Assembly (NCBI GenBank): GCA_021817875.1
Contig: JAKAFQ010000221.1
Span: forward strand, 1-7,028
Reading direction: 5' to 3'
Length of the DNA stretch: 7,028 nucleotides
From: Pseudomonadota bacterium
GTDB lineage: Bacteria > Pseudomonadota > Gammaproteobacteria > Steroidobacterales > Steroidobacteraceae
This document shows, piece after piece, positions 1 to 4,690 of this stretch. The notes under the pieces were generated by a model. The model had not been told where the DNA came from. It was given only the letters and a program-made list of their open reading frames with translations, and searched no databases. Position numbers and translations under genes: made by a program. Numbering within the stretch: the stretch's first letter is position 1; every line of letters begins with the position of its first letter.

Positions 1-15
1 AAGTGCCGGCATCAT
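1..15 (-). CDS. ntrC: Probable start of ntrC (nitrogen response regulator), partial
   Basis: On the minus strand an ATG at 15-13 overlaps the ntrB stop codon (14-12) as ATGA, and the frame stays open to the window edge, reading MMPAL. A second in-frame ATG at 12-10 is an alternative start. The overlap mirrors the glyQ/glyS junction in this window and is typical of translational coupling. The identity as NtrC, the sigma-54-dependent activator phosphorylated by NtrB, rests only on the usual ntrB-ntrC gene order; five codons carry no family signal. The next bases beyond position 1 should encode a receiver domain with an acidic DD pair if this is right. Confidence 0.4.
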
Positions 16-1172
16 GACGTTTCACCCAGCGGCAATAACAGGGTGAACACGGTATGCCCGGGCTCACTGTCGAACTCGATCAATCCGCCATTGCGGCAGA
101 CCAGCTCCTGCGCGACCGCGAGTCCGAGACCCGTGCCATCGGCACGACCCGTCACCAGAGGATAGAACAGGCTCGAGCGCAGCTCCTGCGCAACGCCGGG
201 ACCGTCGTCCTGGACCTCGACGCTCGCCACCAGGCGATGCCTCACCGAGCCGATGCTCACGCTGCTCATCGCGCGGGTGCGCAGCACGATCCGGCCGCGT
301 CCCCCGAGCGCCTGCAACGCGTTGCGCATCACGTTGAGCAGCGCCTGGATGATCTGATGGCGATCGAGCATGGCATTCGGCAGGCTCGGATCGTAGTCGC
401 GATCGATCATGACCTGTTCGGGCGCTTCGGCGCGCAGCAGCCGGTACACGTGCTCGCAGATCTCGTGTACGTTGAGCAGCGATTTGTGCGGCAGCTGTTT
501 CGGACCCGCGATGGAGTCGACCAGCGCGGCGAGGCGGTCGGCCTCGCCGATGATGACCTGCGTGTATTCTCTGAGCGCCGCTGCGGGCAGCTCGCGCTCG
601 AGCAGCTGCGCGGCGCCGCGCAGGCCGCCCAGGGGATTTTTGATCTCGTGCGCCAGCTGACGGATCATCAGCCGGCTGCCGTCGAGACGCGCCAGCAGGT
701 CGTTCTCGCGCGTGATGCGCTGGCGCTGCGTGGCGTCGGCCAGCTCGAGCAGCAGGTGGCTGCCGGTGACCTGGCCCTCGATCGGAGTGATGGTCACATC
801 GAGCGTGCGAGCATCGCGCGGTGTGGCAGCGGGACGCACGCTGAGCTCGCGCTCGGCAATGCCTTCGCCGCTGTCGAGCGCCCGACGCAGGCTGGATCTC
901 AGGCCATTGGCGTCGTGCAGAAAGTCGGTGAACGGTCGGCCGCGTGCCTGATTGAGGCTGAAGGCGAGCAGATCCTGGGCGGCAACGTTGGCGTAAATGG
1001 CGCACAGCTGCGCATCCAACACGATGATGCCCGTGGAGAGGGCGTCGAGCAGCCCCGCGGGCTCGAAGTGACCCAGCGCCGAGGGTGCGCTGTACTCAGA
1101 TGCCACGGCAGTCTCGCTCTGCTGCGCGCCGCCGGAGCCTGTCGGCGGAACGCCTGGCGGAAGCGGGCCCAC
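12..1172 (-). CDS. ntrB: Nitrogen regulation sensor histidine kinase NtrB (NRII/GlnL)
   Basis: A cytoplasmic histidine kinase/phosphatase that, with PII, reads nitrogen status and phosphorylates or dephosphorylates NtrC. The 386-residue product has no membrane segment. A PAS-like sensor region covers about residues 40-150. The H-box is LAHEIKNPLGG with phospho-acceptor His175, followed by the NtrB-typical GLRGAAQLL. The N-box is NVMRNALQAL (280-289), the G1 box DDGPG (322-326) and the G2 box GTGLGL (346-351). RDYDPSLP (258-265) and LFYPLV near 335 also match NtrB rather than generic kinases. The first start codon available after an in-frame stop (the DUF4124 gene's TAA) is the GTG at 1172; it has no visible Shine-Dalgarno and gives a Pro/Gly/Ser-rich N-terminus of about 38 residues longer than in E. 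coli NtrB. A GTG at 1106 (residue 23) is an alternative. The gene is 39 nt after the DUF4124 gene on the same strand, so the two are probably cotranscribed. Confidence 0.95.
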   Translation of the reverse strand: MGPLPPGVPPTGSGGAQQSETAVASEYSAPSALGHFEPAGLLDALSTGIIVLDAQLCAIYANVAAQDLLAFSLNQARGRPFTDFLHDANGLRSSLRRALDSGEGIAERELSVRPAATPRDARTLDVTITPIEGQVTGSHLLLELADATQRQRITRENDLLARLDGSRLMIRQLAHEIKNPLGGLRGAAQLLERELPAAALREYTQVIIGEADRLAALVDSIAGPKQLPHKSLLNVHEICEHVYRLLRAEAPEQVMIDRDYDPSLPNAMLDRHQIIQALLNVMRNALQALGGRGRIVLRTRAMSSVSIGSVRHRLVASVEVQDDGPGVAQELRSSLFYPLVTGRADGTGLGLAVAQELVCRNGGLIEFDSEPGHTVFTLLLPLGETS

Positions 1173-1211
1173 GGGCGTGGGCCGGCTGCGATGCGCCGGC
1201 TGCGGTATGCC

Positions 1212-1796
1212 TTATCGGCGCGGCGGCGGGTGATAGAGCGGCCCGTGCGGGTTGAGCACCGAGGGCTGATGCACGTAGAAGGTCACCGAGGATGTCTCGC
1301 AGACGATCTGGCCGAGACCGTCGACCACGACAGCCGAGACCGTGTGCTGACCCCGATGGACCGGGAACGTGAACGAAGGGCCGCTGCCGGGAAGGCGCCG
1401 GCCGTCGTAGAACAGACGGATCCGATTGCCGGGGCGCAGCGGCGGCTCGGTCTGGACCACCGCCGTCGCCCGGTAGGCATTCATGAGCATCTGCTGCTCG
1501 CGCGGCTGCGTGATGACGCAGCTGCCGTAACCCGCGGGCCTGCCGGCAGCCTGCTGCGCAGGCGGTCCGGACGAGCTCGACAGCGGTGTCGACGCCGCAG
1601 CGTAGGTCTGGGCGCCCGAGATCTGGAGCTTTCTGGCGTTCGGATGCGGCTGGTCGCTGTAATGGATGACGCCATGAGCGTCGACCCACTTGTACACCGT
1701 GATGGGGCCCTGCCCCGCCAGGGCGACGGCACACCCCACGGAAGCGAGGCCCGCCAGGAGGAGCGACGCTGAGCGAATCGGACGGGCGGCACGCAT
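1212..1796 (-). CDS. Exported DUF4124 domain-containing protein
   Basis: A 194-residue protein of unknown function, probably periplasmic. Arg residues at 2, 5 and 8 followed by a hydrophobic stretch (about 9-27, ending ALA) look like a Sec signal peptide. The motif VYKWVDAHGVIHYSDQP (34-50) is the DUF4124 signature: a short beta-rich domain in which a Tyr-Lys-Trp-x-Asp strand is followed by a Tyr-Ser-Asp turn. A Ser/Ala/Pro/Gln-rich linker (about 65-90) follows. The rest (about 93-176) reads as alternating beta strands with RLFYDGRRLPG and HTVSAVVVDGLGQ, resembling Ig-like/Fn3-like folds; Cys93 and Cys166 could form a disulphide. The C-terminus is His/Pro-rich. Cys21 lies in SVGC, a poor lipobox, so a lipoprotein is less likely. 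It sits between glnA and ntrB on their strand. The family is recognised with confidence; no biochemical role can be assigned. Confidence 0.88.
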   Translation of the reverse strand: MRAARPIRSASLLLAGLASVGCAVALAGQGPITVYKWVDAHGVIHYSDQPHPNARKLQISGAQTYAAASTPLSSSSGPPAQQAAGRPAGYGSCVITQPREQQMLMNAYRATAVVQTEPPLRPGNRIRLFYDGRRLPGSGPSFTFPVHRGQHTVSAVVVDGLGQIVCETSSVTFYVHQPSVLNPHGPLYHPPPRR

Positions 1797-1842
1797 GGCC
1801 CCGGAGGATAGCCCGATCGGCGCCCCGGTTCAAAGGCCGGAC

Positions 1843-1851
1843 ATTATGACA
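1843..1851 (-). promoter_or_regulatory. Candidate extended -10 promoter for the DUF4124-ntrB(-ntrC) unit
   Basis: On the minus strand the bases read TGTCATAAT: a TGn extension directly before CATAAT, a 5/6 match to the sigma-70 -10 consensus. The -35 region is poor (CCGACA at 1869-1864, 15-bp spacer), as is common with extended -10 promoters. The start would fall near 1836, leaving a leader of about 40 nt before the DUF4124 start. A competing candidate is TTGAAC (1833-1828), 17 bp, TATCCT (1810-1805), which would start transcription only about 2 nt before the ATG. Neither is proven; readthrough from glnA is also possible. Confidence 0.35.
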
Positions 1852-1900
1852 AGCCCTGTTGCCTGTCGGCCGGTGTGCCGCGGCGGCTTGCCTCCACACA

Positions 1901-1931
1901 CCGGAGCCTGCCCTGCAGGGCAAGGCTCCGG
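1901..1931 (-). terminator. GC-rich hairpin downstream of glnA, terminator-like without a U-tract
   Basis: CCGGAGCCT (1901-1909) pairs fully with AGGCTCCGG (1923-1931), and a perfect 12-bp palindrome (1910-1921, GCCC-TGCA-GGGC) sits inside it, with one unpaired base at 1922. This gives about 13 base pairs with a one-base bulge and a TGCA loop. It lies 32 nt after the glnA stop. In the direction of transcription it is followed by TGTGTGG, not a T-run, so it is not a classical intrinsic terminator. It may act as a 3' stabiliser or partial terminator that sets how much glnA transcription reaches DUF4124-ntrB. Confidence 0.5.
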
Positions 1932-1963
1932 CGATGGACGAAAGCGTGCCGTTCACGGTCCGT

Positions 1964-3373
1964 TCAGCAGCTGTAGTACATCTCCAGCTCGACCGGGTGC
2001 GTCGCCATGCGGAACTTGGTGACTTCCTGCATCTTCAGGCCGATGTAGGCGTCGATCACGTCGTTGGTGAACACTCCACCGCGGGTCAGGAACTCGCGGT
2101 CCTTGTCGAGGTGCTCGAGCGCCATGTCGAGCGAGTGGCACACGGTCGGGATGTGCTTGGCCTCCTCCGGCTCGAGGTCGTAGAGATCCTTGTCGGCGGG
2201 CTCGCCGGGATGGATCTTGTTCTGGATGCCGTCGAGGCCGGCGAGCATCATCGCGGTGAAGGCAAAGTAGGGATTCGCGAGCGAGTCGGGGAACCGCACC
2301 TCGATGCGACGCGCCTTCGGGTTCGACACCCAGGGGATGCGGATGGAAGCGGAACGGTTGCGCGCCGAGTAGGCGAGCATGACCGGCGCCTCGAAACCCG
2401 GAACCAGACGCTTGTAGCTGTTGGTCCCGGCATTGGTGAAGGCGTTCAGGGCCTTGGCGTGCTTGATGATGCCGCCGATGTAGTACAGCGCCAGCTCGGA
2501 AAGCCCACCGTACTTGTCGCCGGCGAACAGCGCCTTGCCGTCCTTCTGCAGCGACTGGTGCACGTGCATGCCGCTGCCGTTGTCGCCGACCAGGGGTTTC
2601 GGCATGAAGGTGGCCGTCTTGCCGTAGCGCTGCGCGATGTTGAGCACGGCGTACTTGAGGATCTGAACCTGGTCGGCCTTCTGCACCAGCGTGCCGGCGC
2701 CGACGCCGATCTCGCCCTGTCCTCCGGTCGCCACCTCGTGGTGATGCACTTCGACTTTCAGCCCGAGCTCTTCGCACGCGAGGCACATCGCCGAGCGGAT
2801 GTCCTGATAGGCGTCGACCGGCGGCACCGGAAAATAACCGCCCTTGATGCCGGGACGGTGCCCGGTGTTGCCCTCGGAGAATTCCGTGCCGGAGCTCCAC
2901 GCGCCCTGCACGGAGTCGATGGCATAGAAGCTGCCGCGCATTTCGTTGCCGTAACGCACGCTGTCGAAGATGAAGAACTCGTTCTCGGGACCGAACGTCG
3001 CGTTGTCGGCGATACCGGTGGACCTCAGGTACGCCTCGGCGCGCTTGGCGAGCGAGCGCGGATCGCGCTCGTAGCCCTGCATGGTGGCCGGCTCGATGAC
3101 ATCGCAGCGGATGTCGATCGTGGTCTCGTCGAAGAACGGATCGAGCACCGCCGTGTCCGCCTCCGGCATCAGGATCATGTCCGACTCGTTGATGCCCTTC
3201 CAGCCGGCGATGGACGAGCCGTCGAACATCTTGCCGTCGCGGAACAGGTCCTCATCGACCAGCCGCGCCGGAATGGTCACGTGCTGTTCCTTGCCGCGCG
3301 TGTCCGTGAACCGCAGATCCGCGAACTTGACTTCCTTTTCCTTGATCAGATTGATTACATCGGTCGGTGTCAT
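1964..3373 (-). CDS. glnA: Glutamine synthetase, type I
   Basis: Cytoplasmic dodecameric enzyme that makes glutamine from glutamate, ammonia and ATP, the main entry of ammonium into metabolism. The product is 469 residues, the same length as the E. coli enzyme. The beta-grasp N-terminal domain contains [19 protein letters not shown] (48-66). The catalytic domain has GPENEFF (128-134, metal ligands Glu130 and Glu132), [14 protein letters not shown] (210-223), the ATP-binding signature from [16 protein letters not shown] (259-274), and NRSASIRIP (339-347). Tyr398 in [11 protein letters not shown] is the conserved site adenylylated by GlnE, so activity control by adenylylation is expected. The C-terminus ends EMYYSC. 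The ATG at 3373 is chosen over an upstream in-frame ATG (3550) because family alignment begins at [15 protein letters not shown] lies 4 nt upstream, and the longer form would begin upstream of the predicted sigma-54 transcription start near 3491. Confidence 0.98.
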   Translation of the reverse strand: MTPTDVINLIKEKEVKFADLRFTDTRGKEQHVTIPARLVDEDLFRDGKMFDGSSIAGWKGINESDMILMPEADTAVLDPFFDETTIDIRCDVIEPATMQGYERDPRSLAKRAEAYLRSTGIADNATFGPENEFFIFDSVRYGNEMRGSFYAIDSVQGAWSSGTEFSEGNTGHRPGIKGGYFPVPPVDAYQDIRSAMCLACEELGLKVEVHHHEVATGGQGEIGVGAGTLVQKADQVQILKYAVLNIAQRYGKTATFMPKPLVGDNGSGMHVHQSLQKDGKALFAGDKYGGLSELALYYIGGIIKHAKALNAFTNAGTNSYKRLVPGFEAPVMLAYSARNRSASIRIPWVSNPKARRIEVRFPDSLANPYFAFTAMMLAGLDGIQNKIHPGEPADKDLYDLEPEEAKHIPTVCHSLDMALEHLDKDREFLTRGGVFTNDVIDAYIGLKMQEVTKFRMATHPVELEMYYSC

Positions 3374-3377
3374 ATCG

Positions 3378-3382
3378 CCTCC
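3378..3382 (-). promoter_or_regulatory. Ribosome binding site fixing the glnA start
   Basis: GGAGG on the minus strand with a 4-nt spacer (CGAT) before the ATG at 3373. It overlaps the 8-bp palindrome CTCCGGAG (3379-3386). The match is strong although the spacing is slightly short, and it decides against the longer in-frame start at 3550. Confidence 0.75.
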
Positions 3383-3400
3383 GGAGAAGAAAGGGTGGTG

Positions 3401-3414
3401 CCCGCCGCATCGGG
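3401..3414 (-). other. glnA leader stem-loop 2 (start-proximal)
   Basis: In the minus-strand transcript CCCG and CGGG enclose the loop ATGCGG, a 4-bp stem ending about 27 nt before the glnA start. Its core CCGATGCGGCGG (3402-3413) repeats, with one mismatch, the core of the adjacent larger hairpin at 3417-3443. Stability on its own is modest. Confidence 0.4.
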
Positions 3415-3416
3415 AT

Positions 3417-3443
3417 CCGAGCGACCGCTGCATCGGTCCTCGG
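3417..3443 (-). other. glnA leader stem-loop 1
   Basis: In the minus-strand transcript CCGAG-GACCG pairs with CGGTC-(G)-CTCGG, giving 10 GC-rich base pairs with a single bulged base (3422) and a six-base ATGCAG loop. It lies within the 118-nt leader predicted from the sigma-54 start near 3491, beginning about 48 nt after that start. No T-run follows, so it is not an intrinsic terminator. It matches no riboswitch class I can recognise. The structure is visible in sequence; function is unknown. Confidence 0.5.
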
Positions 3444-3488
3444 GCAGGCGACCGGTTGCTCGTTACCGCTCTCAAGCTTGACTGGCGG

Positions 3489-3505
3489 AGCACCATAATA
3501 GTGCA
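3489..3505. promoter_or_regulatory. NtrC-type box I, overlapping the glnA -12 element and start site
   Basis: Core GCACCATAATAGTGC (3490-3504), an imperfect dyad matching the NtrC consensus GCAC-N7-GTGC. Its centre (3497) is at about -6 relative to the predicted sigma-54 start, so it covers the -12 GC and the initiation site. Bound NtrC here would be expected to hinder rather than assist the polymerase. Part of the dyad (GTGC) is itself the -12 element, so some resemblance is forced, but the other arm is not explained by the promoter. Confidence 0.65.
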
Positions 3506-3518
3506 CCTCCCGTGCCAA
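3502..3518 (-). promoter_or_regulatory. Sigma-54 (RpoN) promoter of glnA
   Basis: Minus strand TTGGCAC at 3518-3512, then GGGAG, then GTGCA at 3506-3502. The diagnostic GG (-25/-24, 3516-3515) and GC (-13/-12, 3504-3503) are separated by exactly 10 bases as required; the consensus is TGGCAC-N5-TTGC and the only departure is G for the first T of TTGC. The predicted start is near 3491, a 118-nt leader before glnA. Such promoters need an activator ATPase, here NtrC, for which upstream boxes exist at about -85 and -116. Confidence 0.85.
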
Positions 3519-3534
3519 GTAATAACTTTCGTCA

Positions 3535-3547
3535 AATCAGTTAATTG
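3535..3547. promoter_or_regulatory. Candidate IHF site between enhancer and promoter
   Basis: Plus-strand AATCAG-TTAA-TTG matches WATCAA-N4-TTR at 8 of 9 specified bases. Its centre (3541) is at about -50, between the -24 element and the NtrC box at -85, where a DNA bend would help loop the enhancer onto sigma-54 polymerase. The motif is degenerate and the region AT-rich, so chance occurrence is plausible. Confidence 0.3.
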
Positions 3548-3567
3548 CAAATACGAAACGATTATTG

Positions 3568-3584
3568 TGCACTAAAATAGTGCG
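3568..3584. promoter_or_regulatory. NtrC box II (promoter-proximal enhancer site of glnA)
   Basis: Core GCACTAAAATAGTGC (3569-3583): arms GCACTA/TAGTGC are perfectly complementary apart from the central three bases, the best of the three dyads. Its centre (3576) is at about -85 from the predicted glnA start and 31 bp, about three helical turns, from box III. E. coli glnA has its two strong NtrC sites 32 bp apart at about -108 and -140, so the arrangement is equivalent but closer to the promoter. Confidence 0.85.
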
Positions 3585-3598
3585 TTTTGAACTGCTCA

Positions 3599-3615
3599 AG
3601 CACCAAGATAGTGCA
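3599..3615. promoter_or_regulatory. NtrC box III (distal enhancer site of glnA)
   Basis: Core GCACCAAGATAGTGC (3600-3614), centre 3607, about -116 from the predicted glnA start. It keeps both GCAC/GTGC arms and pairs with box II as a same-face enhancer. It is also only about 58 bp upstream of the candidate -10 element of the divergent glyQ gene. Confidence 0.8.
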
Positions 3616-3672
3616 ATATTTGCATCCGCAGCGGGATGACGGGCGGGATGCCCGGCGCGCGTGAGGCTTCGC

Positions 3673-3678
3673 TATACT
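3673..3678 (+). promoter_or_regulatory. Candidate -10 element for glyQS
   Basis: TATACT, a 5/6 match to TATAAT, 31 bp before the glyQ ATG. At 17-bp spacing the -35 position (3650-3655) reads GCCCGG and does not match. A 5-bp hairpin (3640-3654, GGGC-GGGAT-GCCC core) and a direct repeat GCGGGATG (3631-3638 and 3643-3650) occupy the region where a -35 would be. The predicted leader is about 25 nt. The call is weak because only the -10 is convincing. Confidence 0.4.
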
Positions 3679-3709
3679 CGCCAGCCATTTTGTCCGTTTT
3701 GCATATGCG

Positions 3710-4690
3710 ATGAAGCCAGCCAGCGCGCCCCGGACCTTTCAGGAGCTCATCTTTGCCCTGCAGCGGTACTGGTCCGATCGGGGCTGCATCGTGCTGCAGC
3801 CCTACGACATGGAAGTCGGTGCCGGGACGTTTCACACCGCGACGTTCCTGCGCTCGATCGGGCCGGAGCCCTGGAGCGCCGCCTACGCCCAGCCGTCGCG
3901 CCGGCCGGCGGACGGCCGTTACGGCGACAATCCGTTCCGCCTGCAGCATTACTACCAGTTCCAGGTCATCATCAAACCCTCGCCGCCGGACATTCTCGAG
4001 CAGTACCTCGGAAGCCTGCGCGCACTCGGCCTCGATCCGCTGGTGCATGACGTGCGCTTCGTCGAGGACAACTGGGAATCACCGACCCTGGGCGCCTGGG
4101 GCCTCGGTTGGGAGGTCTGGCTCAACGGCATGGAGGTCACCCAGTTCACGTATTTCCAGCAGGTCGGCGGCCTCGATTGCCGGCCGGTCACCGGCGAGAT
4201 CACCTATGGCCTGGAGCGGCTCGCCATGTACCTGCAGGGGGTGGAAAGCCTGTACGAGATCCTCTGGACGGACGGCCCGCTCGGCAGGATGACTTACGGC
4301 GATGTCTTTCACCAGAACGAGGTGGAGCAGTCGAGGTACAACTTCGAGCAAGCGGACGTGCCGACGCTGCTGCGCCATTTCGAGGACCACGAGCGCACCT
4401 GCAAAGCGTTGCTCGCAAGCGGCCTGCCACTGCCGGCCTACGAGCAGGTCCTCAAGGCCTCGCACACATTCAATCTGCTCGATGCGAGGCGGGCGATCTC
4501 GGTGACCGAGCGCCAGCGCTACATTCTGCGCATGCGTACCCTGGCGGGCGGTGTGGCGCGCGCGTACTACGACAGTCGCCAGGCCCTGGGCTTTCCCATG
4601 CTGCGCAGCGGCTCGCCCGAAGGGGACGCCGGGACAGGCATGAGCACTCGGGACGTGTGCGGCGCGGGCGCGGTGAAGGTGGACGCATGA
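3710..4690 (+). CDS. glyQ: Glycine--tRNA ligase alpha subunit
   Basis: Class II aminoacyl-tRNA synthetase alpha subunit, carrying the site for glycine activation with ATP in the bacterial alpha2beta2 enzyme. Of 326 residues, about 4-298 match the family end to end: [13 protein letters not shown] (9-21), [18 protein letters not shown] (25-42), [16 protein letters not shown] (51-66), [19 protein letters not shown] (69-87), [19 protein letters not shown] (119-137) and [15 protein letters not shown] (162-176), ending in [14 protein letters not shown] and ALGFPM. The last 28 or so residues (from about 299; Gly/Ser/Asp-rich) are absent from the 303-residue E. coli protein. The start ATG fits the family start, but no Shine-Dalgarno is visible; the upstream bases are U-rich. 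An ATG at 3705 in another frame reads only Met-Arg-stop and overlaps the glyQ ATG. The stop overlaps the glyS start by ATGA, and the SD for glyS is inside this gene. Confidence 0.97.
   Translation: MKPASAPRTFQELIFALQRYWSDRGCIVLQPYDMEVGAGTFHTATFLRSIGPEPWSAAYAQPSRRPADGRYGDNPFRLQHYYQFQVIIKPSPPDILEQYLGSLRALGLDPLVHDVRFVEDNWESPTLGAWGLGWEVWLNGMEVTQFTYFQQVGGLDCRPVTGEITYGLERLAMYLQGVESLYEILWTDGPLGRMTYGDVFHQNEVEQSRYNFEQADVPTLLRHFEDHERTCKALLASGLPLPAYEQVLKASHTFNLLDARRAISVTERQRYILRMRTLAGGVARAYYDSRQALGFPMLRSGSPEGDAGTGMSTRDVCGAGAVKVDA

Noticed and set aside
54..1772. Long plus-strand reading frame (572 codons) opposite ntrB and the DUF4124 gene
   Set aside because: It is antisense to two clearly recognised proteins, has no family resemblance, and its Arg/Ala/Gln-rich composition is what the complement of high-GC codons gives.
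1731..1796. Lipoprotein signal in the DUF4124 protein (Cys21)
   Set aside because: The residues before the cysteine are SVG, lacking the Leu-like residue at -3 expected of a lipobox; a Sec signal cleaved after ALA fits better.
1859..3481. Plus-strand reading frame of 540 codons opposite glnA
   Set aside because: Mirror of the glnA codon pattern in GC-rich DNA; it runs across the glnA hairpin and leader and shows no recognisable domain or ribosome binding site.
3374..3491. Known riboswitch in the glnA leader
   Set aside because: Stem-loops are present but they do not match the layout of a glutamine or other riboswitch class I can recognise; they are reported only as leader structures.
3374..3550. 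Upstream extension of glnA by 59 residues from an ATG at 3550
   Set aside because: The extra residues match nothing in glutamine synthetases, the extension covers the sigma-54 promoter, and a good ribosome binding site precedes the ATG at 3373.
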